Assembly: GCF_016411825.1 (NCBI RefSeq)
Contig: NZ_JAEKMH010000001.1
Span: 1,116,001-1,180,000, forward strand
Source of the DNA: Devosia sediminis
Lineage (GTDB): Bacteria > Pseudomonadota > Alphaproteobacteria > Rhizobiales > Devosiaceae
Direction: 5' to 3'
DNA: 64,000 nt
Shown here piece by piece: positions 32,033 to 40,501 of this stretch (position 1 is its first letter; every line of letters begins with the position of its first letter). The notes beneath the pieces are model-generated. The model saw only the letters and a list, made by a program, of their open reading frames with translations. It had not been told where the DNA came from and ran no database searches. The position numbers were made by a program, and so were the translations under genes.

Positions 32033-32988
32033 GGCGCCGCGTCCAGGACCCGGGTGAGCAGCGCCGCGAGGCGGTTGCGCGTGGCCGGGTCAGAGGGCGC
32101 GGAATTGCCGTTGAAGACCATGCCATGCTCGGACATGAAGTTGAGAAGGAATTCAGCCACGTAGAAGGAAAACACGCCATCCTGCGGCAAGTGCATCCGG
32201 GCGAGCCACGGTTCGATGTAGTCGGCCGGGCCACCAAAGGCGAGGAGGGCAGCCCTGGTCAGGGCGGCGGCATAGCGCGGGTCGCCGAAGCAGAGGTCGT
32301 CCACATCGACAATGCCGGAAAATCGGCCTGTGTCGGCGACGATGACATTCTTGGTGGTGGTGTCGTGGAGGAAGGGCGTCGCGGCGATGGCGTCGAGCGC
32401 CGGGCGGTGGTGCTCGAAACGCGCGATGACGGGGGCGGCAATGCTGGGCGGAAAGAGACCGTTGGCGGCGATGCGGCGCGTGGACCGGTCGATGCCGGCC
32501 GCGATGACGTCGCCCCAGGTCCGGTGGGGTGCTGCCTCAGGGCGCGCCGCAAAGCCGAATGTCTGGCCGGGGCCCAGACGGGCCGTGGCCAGTTGTGCGT
32601 CGGCAACGGACTGGGCGATGGCGGTCCGTTGTGGCGCGGTCAGGCTCATCATGACATGGCCGAGATCGGTACCTTCGAGGCGGGTCATAATGACATAGGG
32701 CAGGTCAGCATCGGTGCCGTCGGCGAGGATGGCGGGCAGGGGGACGCCCAGCGGCGTGAGGCGGCGCCAGAGGGCGAGGCCTTCGGCCATGGACCCGGCC
32801 TGGTTGGGCAGGCCGATGCGCACGACCACGTTGTCCGGCCCGTGAAGCACGTCATAGACGTAAAAGGCCATCCCCGTCGTGAAGCGGCGCGCCTCTGCCG
32901 TGTTCCAGCCGAAGCGCTCGCGGACGATGGCCAGCACGGTGGCCTCGGTCGGAATTGCGGGGGTTGCGGTGGACTTCGGGCCGGACAT
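32029..32988 (-). CDS. Aminoglycoside phosphotransferase-family kinase (APH fold)
   Basis: 319 residues. The APH/choline kinase-like fold is shown by VVVRIGLPNQ (ATP-site lysine replaced by arginine), PYVIMTRLEGTDLG as hinge and FLHDTTTKNVIV as catalytic loop (H-D-x-x-x-x-N with threonines), followed by GIVDVDDLCFGDPRYAAA. The first aspartate of the HxD triad is displaced compared with true APH enzymes, so activity on drugs is not assured. The gene leads an operon with the MFS gene and is divergent from the complex I subunit gene. Confidence 0.78.
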   Translation of the reverse strand: MSGPKSTATPAIPTEATVLAIVRERFGWNTAEARRFTTGMAFYVYDVLHGPDNVVVRIGLPNQAGSMAEGLALWRRLTPLGVPLPAILADGTDADLPYVIMTRLEGTDLGHVMMSLTAPQRTAIAQSVADAQLATARLGPGQTFGFAARPEAAPHRTWGDVIAAGIDRSTRRIAANGLFPPSIAAPVIARFEHHRPALDAIAATPFLHDTTTKNVIVADTGRFSGIVDVDDLCFGDPRYAAALTRAALLAFGGPADYIEPWLARMHLPQDGVFSFYVAEFLLNFMSEHGMVFNGNSAPSDPATRNRLAALLTRVLDAAP

Positions 32989-33132
32989 GGGCGCATCTGA
33001 ACCCAGGCCCGCGACGTTGTCGAGAAGGCGCCATCAGGGCGCCCACTTTTCCCGATCATGCTCTAGGCTCACCTGCCTTCGCGTGCTAAACCGCCAAGGC
33101 AAATCGACCGCCTATCAATTCGGAATCGTCCC

Positions 33133-33534
33133 GTGGCCAAATCCGGTATCAAGCAGTTCCTGACCGAAATCTTCGCCTGGTGGGGCGGCAATACCTGGGG
33201 CACGCGCCTCTGGATCCGCCGCTTCGGCGACTATGTCGGCTCGGACGAGTTCGGCAACCGCTATTACCAGGACCGCAAGGCCAATCGCCGCTACGTGACC
33301 TATGCCGGTGGCTATGCCGATGCCTCGGCGATTCCGCCGGGCTGGCACGGCTGGATGCACCACCGGTCCGACGTGGTACCGGCCAATGCCAAGTATGAAC
33401 CGCGCGCCTGGGAAAAGCCGCACCAGCCGAACCTGACCGGTACGGCCGCGGCGTACCGTCCCGACGGGAGCCTGCTCAACAAGGGCGAGCGTCCGCGCGT
33501 CACCGGCGACTACCAGGCCTGGTCGCCCGAATAA
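33133..33534 (+). CDS. NDUFA12-type accessory subunit of NADH:ubiquinone oxidoreductase
   Basis: 133 residues from a GTG. FAWWGGNTWGTRLWI, GDYVGSDEFGNRYYQDR, RRYVTYAG and PPGWHGWMHH match the mitochondrial NDUFA12 (B17.2) subunit, which alphaproteobacterial complex I also has. It works at the membrane arm/matrix arm junction and in assembly. The tail after the conserved core (KPHQPNLTGTAAAYRPDG) is also typical. The DUF2155 gene follows 10 bases later. Confidence 0.92.
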   Translation: MAKSGIKQFLTEIFAWWGGNTWGTRLWIRRFGDYVGSDEFGNRYYQDRKANRRYVTYAGGYADASAIPPGWHGWMHHRSDVVPANAKYEPRAWEKPHQPNLTGTAAAYRPDGSLLNKGERPRVTGDYQAWSPE

Positions 33535-33544
33535 GGGACCGGTC

Positions 33545-33967
33545 TTGCAAAATACCTGCAAAACCATTCTGCGGCCGCTGCTGACAGCGGCCGTTTTGAC
33601 CTTGCCCGTGATGGCGCCCGTGCAGGCACAGCCCATGGCCAATCCGGTTGCGACGTTTGCCGGGCTCGACAAGATTACCGGGCGCATTACCCGCTTCGAC
33701 GTCTATATCGACGAGACCGTGCTGTTCGGCGCGCTCGAACTGACGCCGCGCGCCTGCTACGACCGGCCGAGCAGCGATACGCTGCAGCGCACCTCGGCCT
33801 TTCTCGAGGTCGATCAGCGCAGCCTCGACGGGACAACCGAGCGCATCTTTACCGGCTGGATGTTTGCCGACAGCCCGGCGCTCAATGCGGTCGACCACGC
33901 CGTCTATGACGTGTGGCTGATCGAGTGCAAAACCTCCACCAACGTGCCGCCGCCAGACCAGCGCTGA
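33545..33967 (+). CDS. Exported DUF2155 protein
   Basis: 140 residues from a TTG start. A signal peptide (LLTAAVLTLPVMAPVQAQP) precedes the DUF2155 core: ATFAGLDKITGRITRFDVYI, FGALELTPRACYDRP, AFLEVDQRS, RIFTGWMFADSPALNAVDHA and YDVWLIECK. The two conserved cysteines may form a disulfide. Function is unknown. It follows the complex I subunit gene closely and is commonly found there in alphaproteobacteria. Confidence 0.9.
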   Translation: MQNTCKTILRPLLTAAVLTLPVMAPVQAQPMANPVATFAGLDKITGRITRFDVYIDETVLFGALELTPRACYDRPSSDTLQRTSAFLEVDQRSLDGTTERIFTGWMFADSPALNAVDHAVYDVWLIECKTSTNVPPPDQR

Positions 33968-34049
33968 TTTTTTTCTCCTGAGCGTGTTCAATCCGCCGGC
34001 CCTCCTTCGTCGAGAGGGAAAGGCGTGGTGGCGCGCAGGGGAGGACAGC

Positions 34050-34835
34050 ATGTTGCTCAAGGACAAGGTGGCCGTGGTCTATGGGGGTAGCGGCGCGGTG
34101 GGAAGCACGGTCGCGCGGGCCTTTGCGCGGGAAGGGGCCATCGTGCACCTGGCAGCCCGCCGGCTGGAACCGCTCGAGGCCGTGGCGCGCTCCATCCGGG
34201 AAAGCGGCGGAACCGCCTATGCCGCCAAGGCCGATGCCTTGAGCCCGGATTCGGTCTCGGCGCATCTGGAGCAGGTGGTCAGCCAGAGCGGCCCGGTGAA
34301 GATCGCCTTCAGCGCCATCGACTGGGGCGACTCGCAGGGCAGGAGCCTCGTCGACCACAATTTCGAAACGTTCATGAGACCGGTGCAGAACGGGCTCAAA
34401 TCCTGGTTCAACGTTGGGACAGCCTCGGCCCGGCATATGGGCGAGAATGGCGGCGGGGTCATTCTCGGCTACACGGCAAATGCCGCGCGGCAGGCTTATG
34501 GGAATATGGGCGGCTTTGGTGTTGCCTCCGCCGCCGTCGAACACTTCCTCCGGCATCTGGCGGTCGAGAACGGACCCAAGGGCGTCCGCTGCTGCTGGGT
34601 GCGCTCGCCGGGGTCGCCGGATACGCCGGGGATCAAGGAAGTGTGGACCATTCACGCCAAGGAGCGCGGCATGACATTCGAGGAGATGCATGCCGAATTC
34701 GCCAAGGATACGCCGTTGCGGCACATCGCATCGCTGCGTCAATGCGCCGATGCCGCGGTGCTGCTCGCCAGCGACCTGGCGTCGAGCATGACCGCGACGC
34801 TGGCCAATACGACCGGCGGCGGACAAGTCGACTGA
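34050..34835 (+). CDS. SDR-fold protein with non-canonical active site
   Basis: 261 residues. The Rossmann start reads VAVVYGGSGAVGSTVARAFA, so the nucleotide loop is GxxGxxG, and EGAIVHLAARRLEPLEAVA is the usual second strand. The C-terminal SDR helix is recognisable as GFGVASAAVEHFLRHLA. At the positions of the YxxxK pair it has F156 and S160, and the serine 13 residues before the tyrosine is replaced by A143. Such a protein probably binds a dinucleotide but is unlikely to be a classical dehydrogenase. The ATG at 34050 follows GGGGAGGACAGC. The GyrI-like gene follows 14 bases later. Confidence 0.8.
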   Translation: MLLKDKVAVVYGGSGAVGSTVARAFAREGAIVHLAARRLEPLEAVARSIRESGGTAYAAKADALSPDSVSAHLEQVVSQSGPVKIAFSAIDWGDSQGRSLVDHNFETFMRPVQNGLKSWFNVGTASARHMGENGGGVILGYTANAARQAYGNMGGFGVASAAVEHFLRHLAVENGPKGVRCCWVRSPGSPDTPGIKEVWTIHAKERGMTFEEMHAEFAKDTPLRHIASLRQCADAAVLLASDLASSMTATLANTTGGGQVD

Positions 34836-34849
34836 ACGAGGAGGACAAG

Positions 34850-35347
34850 ATGCTGACACTGCCCAAGACCGAGAAGCGCAAGGCGCAGCCCTATATCTAC
34901 GTGCCGTTCACCGTGACCATGCGGCAGATGCAGAAGCCGGCGCGGGAGGGCTTCCCGCTGGTTTTCGCGCATCTGGAAAAGCATGGACTCAAACCGGTGG
35001 GCGCGGCCTTCTACAACTATCGCCGGATCAACATGTCGGAGACCCTCGATGTCGAGGCGGGCATCGCGGTCGAGAAGCTCGGGCCCGAAGAGGGCAAGGT
35101 GAAGAACGGCACCTTGCCCGCAGGAAAATTCATCGGCCTGAGCTGGACCGGGCATCCGGACAAGCTGATCACCGTGACCGGCATGCTGATCGGCTGGGTG
35201 CGGCAGTCCGGGCAGCAGCTCGACGTGGATGAAAAAGCCGATGGCGATCACTTCGCTTGCCGGCTGGAAATCTACGACACCGATCCGGAGGAAGAGCCGG
35301 ATATGGAAAAGTGGGTGACGACGCTGGCGTTCAAGCTGCGGGAGTGA
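34850..35347 (+). CDS. GyrI-like / AraC effector-binding-type small molecule-binding protein
   Basis: 165 residues from the ATG at 34850, preceded by GAGGAGGACAAG. The beta-alpha fold of the GyrI-like superfamily is suggested by PYIYVPFTVTMRQMQKPARE, FAHLEKHGLKPVGAAFYNYR, VEAGIAVEK and TLPAGKFIGLSWTGH, and the end EEEPDMEKWVTTLAFKL. Members bind small hydrophobic ligands. It appears co-transcribed with the SDR-like gene, so a shared ligand is plausible. Confidence 0.75.
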   Translation: MLTLPKTEKRKAQPYIYVPFTVTMRQMQKPAREGFPLVFAHLEKHGLKPVGAAFYNYRRINMSETLDVEAGIAVEKLGPEEGKVKNGTLPAGKFIGLSWTGHPDKLITVTGMLIGWVRQSGQQLDVDEKADGDHFACRLEIYDTDPEEEPDMEKWVTTLAFKLRE

Positions 35348-35380
35348 GGGTAGGCGCGATCTGCTCGCATGCTCTGCGCT

Positions 35381-35470
35381 GCCCTCGGGCTTGACCCGAG
35401 GGCCTTTCGTCACCGGCACAATCCCAGCGATGTGCGCCTTGAAACTGGCCCTCGGGTCAAGCCCGAGGGC
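35381..35470. repeat. Intergenic palindromic repeat, family B, copy 1
   Basis: Left arm 35381-35404 and right arm 35447-35470 are perfect complements over 24 bases. Each arm also folds on itself (CCTCGGG / CCCGAGG around CTTGA). The same element is at 63378-63460 with 26-base arms. Here it lies between convergent genes. Confidence 0.85.
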
Positions 35471-35501
35471 GGCTCGGTGGCGGTGATGGGCCAAGGCGCC
35501 T

Positions 35502-36278
35502 TCAGAACATCTCGTCCAGGGCGCAATAGTAGCTATACCTGGCCTCGTCCCATTCGGCGCCGTAGCGGGCCAGGAATGGGGCTACGTGTTCGCGGCCGAT
35601 ATTGTATTCGATACTGCGACAGGCCAGAGCCAGGTCCTGCCAGACATCGGCAAGGCCCAGGCGGCCGCAATCGACGAGACCAGAAAAGCGGCCATCCAGC
35701 GCCAGGACATTGGGCGTGGAGGCGTCGCCATGGGTGACGATGCGCTGACCCTCGGCCGGGCGGTTGGCATGCAGCCAGTCGAGCACCTGGCGACCAGTCC
35801 ACCCCGATCGTTCGTCGTCGAAGTCGGTTTCGTCGACCATACCAGCAACGAGCCGCGCTTCTGCGGCGGCGAGCCGGGCATCGAGGCTGTGGTCGAACGG
35901 ACAATTGGCGGTGTCCAGCGCGTGGATGCGCTTGAGACCTTGGACATAGGCGCGGATGACGGTGTCGGGCTCGTCCCCATAATGGGTCAGGTCCTCGCCG
36001 GGCACGGCGCTCATCAGCAGCCAGACACGGTCGGCCGACTGCTCGGTGTCGATGACGCGCGGCGCCTTGAAGCCCATGCGGGTGAGCCAGTTGAGACGCT
36101 CGATCTCGCCGGGCAGTTCGGCCAGCGGGTGTATAGGCTCGGACTTGAGGAATACGGAATTGCCTTCGCTGAGCACGATGCGCCAGATGGCGGCGCCGGA
36201 TTCACCGATGCTGACCGGCGTCCAGTCGAGATCGCGCAGCGGCGAGAAGCTTTCGGGCAGGATTTCGGGCTTGATCAT
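35502..36278 (-). CDS. APH(3')-like aminoglycoside phosphotransferase homologue
   Basis: 258 residues, the length of APH(3') enzymes. The catalytic loop reads VTHGDASTPNVL (HGDxxxxN) and the DFG-equivalent SGLVDCGRLGLADVWQDLAL is the APH(3')-type sequence. The N-lobe has SVFLKSE with the ATP lysine, and IERLNWLTRMGFKAPRV matches the APH helix. The C-terminus ends CALDEMF, like the final helix of APH(3'). It overlaps aat by four bases (ATGA), an unexpected partner for a drug-modifying enzyme. It could give low-level aminoglycoside resistance or phosphorylate an endogenous compound. Confidence 0.85.
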   Translation of the reverse strand: MIKPEILPESFSPLRDLDWTPVSIGESGAAIWRIVLSEGNSVFLKSEPIHPLAELPGEIERLNWLTRMGFKAPRVIDTEQSADRVWLLMSAVPGEDLTHYGDEPDTVIRAYVQGLKRIHALDTANCPFDHSLDARLAAAEARLVAGMVDETDFDDERSGWTGRQVLDWLHANRPAEGQRIVTHGDASTPNVLALDGRFSGLVDCGRLGLADVWQDLALACRSIEYNIGREHVAPFLARYGAEWDEARYSYYCALDEMF

Positions 36279-36907
36279 TTGCGGTCCCAGGCGTGCCAGT
36301 CAGCGTCCTGCGCCGTGGCGCGGACGAGGCGATCTTCGTAATCGGCACGGGTAATTTCGATACCACCGAGCGAAGCGAGGTGTTCGGTGAGGAATTGGGT
36401 GTCGAGCAATTCGAAGCCGCCCGCATTAAGCCGGTCGACCAAATGGGCCATGGCCATTTTCGACGCGTCGGTGCGGCGGTGGAACATGGACTCGCCAAAG
36501 AAGGCGGCGCCGATGGCAAGACCATAGAGCCCGCCGATCAGGTCGTCGCCGTCCCAGACTTCCACGGTGTGTGCCACACCGCGGGCAAAGAGCTCACCAT
36601 AGACCGATCGGATCGTGGCGTTGATCCAGGTCGTGTCTCGGTCCTCGCCGACCGTCGCGCACCCTTCGATGACGCCATCCCAGTCGGTGTCGACGCGAAT
36701 GTCCCAGCCGGATTTGCGCATGGTTTTGCGCAGGCTCTTGCTGGCGTGAAAGCCATCGAGCGGAATGATGCCGCGCATGTCAGGGCTGACCCAGAAGATG
36801 TCGGTATCCGTCGCGTCCTCGGCCATCGGAAAAATGCCGGCGCGATAGGCACGCACGATCAGCTCGGGCGTCAATTCGATGGCAAAGGGATCGGTGCGGC
36901 GGGCCAT
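36275..36907 (-). CDS. aat: Leucyl/phenylalanyl-tRNA--protein transferase
   Basis: 210 residues. FPMAEDATDTDIFWVSPDMR, GIIPLDGFHASKSLRKTMRK and GGLYGLAIGAAFFGESMFHR, then FELLDTQFLTEHLASLG, are the family's conserved blocks. The enzyme adds Leu or Phe from tRNA to proteins with N-terminal Lys or Arg, making N-degrons that ClpS recognises. It lies downstream of accC in the minus-strand series, with a palindromic repeat between, and overlaps the APH-like gene. Confidence 0.95.
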   Translation of the reverse strand: MARRTDPFAIELTPELIVRAYRAGIFPMAEDATDTDIFWVSPDMRGIIPLDGFHASKSLRKTMRKSGWDIRVDTDWDGVIEGCATVGEDRDTTWINATIRSVYGELFARGVAHTVEVWDGDDLIGGLYGLAIGAAFFGESMFHRRTDASKMAMAHLVDRLNAGGFELLDTQFLTEHLASLGGIEITRADYEDRLVRATAQDADWHAWDRK

Positions 36908-36940
36908 GGGTCTAATCTAGTGGCAACTGGGCCGAAACCA

Positions 36941-37056
36941 ACCCCCACCCGGCCTCCCCCTGACGAAGGGGGAGGGGCGCATCGGGTTTGCCTCGATGCC
37001 TTCGTACCTCACCGGACGGCTCCTCCCCCTTCTTCAGGGGGAGGTTGGGTGGGGGT
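36941..37056. repeat. Intergenic inverted repeat, family C
   Basis: Left arm 36941-36963 (ACCCCCACCCGGCCTCCCCC then TGA) and right arm 37034-37056 are complements with two mismatches. Inner G- and C-runs can also pair. It lies between accC and aat on the same strand and could stabilise the accC end of the transcript or attenuate read-through to aat. Confidence 0.8.
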
Positions 37057-37059
37057 GGC

Positions 37060-38406
37060 TTACGCCTTGTTGTTGGCGAGGAAATTTTCCAGCCAGTGGA
37101 TGTCGTAATTGCCGTTGAGAATGTCCGGCTGCTTGAGCAGGCGCTGGAACAGCGGCAGCGTGGTCTTGACGCCATCGATGACGAATTCGTCCACGGCGCG
37201 GCTGAGGCGCTTCAGACACTCTTCGCGGGTGCGGCCATAGACGATCAGCTTGCCGATCAACGAGTCGTAGTAAGGCGGGATCTTGTAGCCCTGATAGACC
37301 GCCGAATCGACGCGGATGCCGACGCCGCCGGCGGGGTGGTAGAAGGTGATGGTGCCGGGCGAGGGCGCAAAGGTCTGCGGATCCTCGGCATTGATGCGCA
37401 CTTCGATGGCATGGCCATAGAACTGCACCTGGTCCTGCGTCATCGACAGCTTTTCGCCCGAAGCGACCTTGATCTGCTCATAGACGATGTCGATGCCGGT
37501 GATGCGCTCGGTCACCGGATGCTCCACTTGAAGGCGGGTGTTCATTTCGATGAAATAGAACTCGCCGTTTTCGTAGAGGAATTCGATCGTGCCGGCGCCG
37601 GAATATTTCAGCTTGCGCATGGCGGCGGCGCAGATTTCGCCGATCTTGTCGCGTTCCTGCGGGGAAATGGTCGGACCACCGGCCTCTTCCCATACCTTCT
37701 GGTGCCGGCGCTGCAGCGAGCAATCGCGCACGCCGAGATGCACGGCATTGCCCTGGCCATCGCCGAGCACCTGCACCTCGATGTGGCGCGGCTTACCGAG
37801 ATACTTTTCCATATAGACGGAATCATTGCCGAAGGCGGCCTTGGCTTCGGTACGGGCCGTGGACCAGGCTTCGAGCAGGTCCCTTTCGGTCTTGGCGACC
37901 TTCATGCCACGGCCACCGCCGCCAGCAGTCGCCTTGATCAGCACCGGATAGCCGATGGATGCGGCGGTCTTCTTGGCGTCTTCCTCGGTCTCGACGGCGC
38001 CAGCAGAGCCGGGGACGACGGGAATGCCCAATTCGACGGCCGTCTTCTTGGCCGTGATCTTGTCGCCCATGATCTCGATATGGTGCGCCGAGGGGCCGAT
38101 GAAGGTGACGTTGTGTTCCGTCAGGATCTTGGCGAAGCGGGCGTTTTCCGAAAGGAAGCCATAGCCCGGATGCACGGCGTCAGCGCCGGTGATCTCGCAG
38201 GCCGCCATGATCGAGGGGATGTTGAGATAGCTGTCGCGCGCGGCATTGGGGCCGATGCAGACACTTTCGTCGGCGAGGCGGACATGCATGGCATTGGCGT
38301 CGGCCGTGGAATGCACGGCCACTGTTGCGATGCCCATTTCCTTGCACGCACGCAGGATGCGCAGGGCAATTTCGCCGCGGTTGGCGATGAGAACCTTCTG
38401 GAACAT
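37060..38406 (-). CDS. accC: Acetyl-CoA carboxylase biotin carboxylase subunit
   Basis: 448 residues, normal for AccC, from ATG 38406. MFQKVLIANRGEIALRILRA is the standard opening. The ATP-grasp glycine loop is KATAGGGGRGMKVA, the bicarbonate/biotin site HLGVRDCSLQRRHQKVWEEA and FIEMNTRLQVEHPVTE the metal-binding region. It carboxylates the biotin of AccB in the first step of fatty acid synthesis. It follows accB by 10 bases. Confidence 0.97.
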   Translation of the reverse strand: MFQKVLIANRGEIALRILRACKEMGIATVAVHSTADANAMHVRLADESVCIGPNAARDSYLNIPSIMAACEITGADAVHPGYGFLSENARFAKILTEHNVTFIGPSAHHIEIMGDKITAKKTAVELGIPVVPGSAGAVETEEDAKKTAASIGYPVLIKATAGGGGRGMKVAKTERDLLEAWSTARTEAKAAFGNDSVYMEKYLGKPRHIEVQVLGDGQGNAVHLGVRDCSLQRRHQKVWEEAGGPTISPQERDKIGEICAAAMRKLKYSGAGTIEFLYENGEFYFIEMNTRLQVEHPVTERITGIDIVYEQIKVASGEKLSMTQDQVQFYGHAIEVRINAEDPQTFAPSPGTITFYHPAGGVGIRVDSAVYQGYKIPPYYDSLIGKLIVYGRTREECLKRLSRAVDEFVIDGVKTTLPLFQRLLKQPDILNGNYDIHWLENFLANNKA

Positions 38407-38416
38407 GGTCGCCCCC

Positions 38417-38914
38417 TTACTCGATGACGACGAGCGGCTCGCCATATTCGACCGGCTGGGCGTCGTCCACGAGAATGCGGGTGACGGTGCCGGAGCGGTG
38501 CGCGGGGATCTGGTTCATGGTCTTCATCGCCTCGATGATGAGGACGGTCTGACCTTCGGTCACCTTGGTGCCGACATCAGCGAAAGCCGGCTTGCCCGGC
38601 TCAGGGGAGCGGTAGGCGGTGCCGACCATGGGAGAGGTCAGGGTGCCGGGATTGGAGGCAAGATCCTCGGCCTTGGCGGGCGCAGCGGCAGGAACCGAAC
38701 CGGCCGGTGCGCTCGGGGCAGCAGCGGGAGCAGGTGCCGGAGCGGCCATATACTGCATGGGAGCGGGCGCATAGGCCGGCGCCTCGACGGGGTAGGAACG
38801 CGTGACGCGGACCCGCAGGTCGTCCTGCTCGATTTCGATCTCGGCAAGGTTTTCCTTGTTGAGCAGTTCGGCGATGGCGCGGATCAGGTCCTGATCCACT
38901 GATGACTTGGTCAT
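38417..38914 (-). CDS. accB: Biotin carboxyl carrier protein of acetyl-CoA carboxylase
   Basis: 165 residues. An N-terminal helical segment ([19 protein letters not shown]) is followed by a proline/alanine-rich linker (about 44-80) and a C-terminal biotinyl domain. The biotin site is EAMKTM with K131. The linker gives mobility between AccC and the carboxyltransferase. It forms an operon with accC and follows aroQ by 33 bases. Confidence 0.97.
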   Translation of the reverse strand: MTKSSVDQDLIRAIAELLNKENLAEIEIEQDDLRVRVTRSYPVEAPAYAPAPMQYMAAPAPAPAAAPSAPAGSVPAAAPAKAEDLASNPGTLTSPMVGTAYRSPEPGKPAFADVGTKVTEGQTVLIIEAMKTMNQIPAHRSGTVTRILVDDAQPVEYGEPLVVIE

Positions 38915-38947
38915 TCTGTCGGTCTCCCGGCTTCTCGCGTCGAAGCG

Positions 38948-39385
38948 TTATTTGAGTTTTTCGGCCATGGCCACGAGGGCCAGCTTATATCCAAGCGAGC
39001 CGAAGCCGCAAATGACGCCGAATGCGACCGACGACACATAGGAATGGTGCCGGAACGCTTCACGCTGGTGGATATTGGTGAGGTGGACTTCGGCCACGGG
39101 CAGGCTCACGGCCCTGAGGGCATCGTGGATGGCGACCGAGGTGTGGGAATAGGCAGCCGGATTGATCAGGATGCCATCGGCGGTCTTGCGGGCATCCTGG
39201 ATCCAGGTGACCAGCTCGCCTTCATGGTTGGACTGGCGGAAATCGAGGCTGAGCCCCAGTTCGTCCGCCGCCGCCTTGCACAGGTTCTCGACATCCTTGA
39301 GGGTTTCCGACCCATAAGTGCCCGGCTCGCGCGTGCCGAGCAGGTTGAGGTTCGGGCCATTGAGGACGAGAACGCGTTTGGTCAT
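38948..39385 (-). CDS. aroQ: Type II 3-dehydroquinate dehydratase
   Basis: 145 residues from ATG 39385. [20 protein letters not shown] contains the active-site arginine and tyrosine. [17 protein letters not shown] and [19 protein letters not shown], with [18 protein letters not shown]-type segment in the last third, are conserved. It converts 3-dehydroquinate to 3-dehydroshikimate in the shikimate pathway. It is placed before accB, as in many alphaproteobacteria. Confidence 0.97.
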   Translation of the reverse strand: MTKRVLVLNGPNLNLLGTREPGTYGSETLKDVENLCKAAADELGLSLDFRQSNHEGELVTWIQDARKTADGILINPAAYSHTSVAIHDALRAVSLPVAEVHLTNIHQREAFRHHSYVSSVAFGVICGFGSLGYKLALVAMAEKLK

Positions 39386-39479
39386 GATCCAAGCCTTGTG
39401 CACCGGCGCTTTTGACCGGCGCAAGGGCGGTTACACGAAATGCACTAAAAAGCAAACAAGGCAGAAGCAAGCCCTGGCA

Positions 39480-40352
39480 TCAGCTGCACTGGCTCTGGCC
39501 GCAGGCGCGCATGTCGGCGATGCGGGCGCGCAGTTCGTCGACGCCGATGGCACCAGGAATGATTTCGTTACCGATGATGTAGGTCGGGGTGCCGGTAATG
39601 CCCAGCGCCTGGGCGATTTCGTAGGAGCCCTGAATGGTCTGGGCGACCGTGGGGTCGTTCATCTGGGCTTCCAGTTCGGCGGGCGAAAGACCAAGCGACT
39701 GGGCGGCGGCAAGGGCCACGTCCTTGTCGACCTTGCCCCGGCTGGTGAACAGCGCCTGATGGAAATCCCAGTAGTCGGCGTCGCTGGCGCCGACGAGCAC
39801 GCCGACGCGGGCGGCGTCGATGGATTCGTTGGAGAGGATGGGGAATTCCTTGAGGACGACCTTGAGGTTCGGATCCTCGGCGAGCAGCGCTGCCATGTCG
39901 GGCAGGGCCGCACGGCAATAGCCGCAATTGTAGTCGAAGAATTCCACCAGGGTCACATCGCCATCGGGATTGCCCAGAATAATCTGGTCGGGCGCGTTGA
40001 AGATGCGGTCCTTGAATTCGGCCATGGCCGTTTCGGTGCGGGCCGTTTCCTCCTGCCGCAGGGTCACTTCGAGCGCCGAGGACACGCGCTGGAGCACTTT
40101 GGGGTCGCTGAGCAGGTATTGCTCGATCATGGGATTGAGCACGGCCGGATCGATGGCAGCGGTTTCGACAGGAGCGGGGCTGACCGAAGCACTGACGGCA
40201 GCGAGAGCGGCTTGTTCCGAAAGGACCTGCTCGACAATGGCGCGGACTGCGACAGCGTCGGTCTGGGGCTCCGGCTGGTTGAGCAGGGAATATCCCAGGG
40301 CGCCGGCAAGCAGGCCGGCAGTGGCGGCCAGGACGATGGAAAGGCGATTCAT
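39480..40352 (-). CDS. DsbA/DsbG-like thiol-disulfide oxidoreductase
   Basis: 290 residues. A signal sequence or N-terminal anchor (LSIVLAATAGLLAGALGYSL) is followed by a helical DUF-like region (about 30-125). The thioredoxin fold has the active site CGYC in VEFFDYNCGYCRAALPD and the cis-proline loop GTPTYIIGN. It should oxidise or isomerise periplasmic proteins. It lies at the start of the aroQ-accB-accC direction with a 94-base gap. Confidence 0.92.
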   Translation of the reverse strand: MNRLSIVLAATAGLLAGALGYSLLNQPEPQTDAVAVRAIVEQVLSEQAALAAVSASVSPAPVETAAIDPAVLNPMIEQYLLSDPKVLQRVSSALEVTLRQEETARTETAMAEFKDRIFNAPDQIILGNPDGDVTLVEFFDYNCGYCRAALPDMAALLAEDPNLKVVLKEFPILSNESIDAARVGVLVGASDADYWDFHQALFTSRGKVDKDVALAAAQSLGLSPAELEAQMNDPTVAQTIQGSYEIAQALGITGTPTYIIGNEIIPGAIGVDELRARIADMRACGQSQCS

Positions 40353-40501
40353 GAGGCGCTCCAGGCGAGTCAGTGCGAACTTTCTAGCAGACCGCGCCAG
40401 AAACACGCAGTGCGTTGTCGTGTGCGGAATGTCAGCGCCATCAATTGTGGTTGAGAAGCGGGGCGGAAGCGCGCTAGTCGGAAAGCCAGGCCGGAGGCAA
40501 C

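Noticed and set aside
33020-33066. GGCGCC repeats followed by CTTTT as a terminator
   Set aside because: It lies upstream of two divergent genes, not after a gene end, and the arms are only six bases of self-palindrome; it more likely belongs to a common intergenic motif ending in GCTCTAG, also near 11081-11102.
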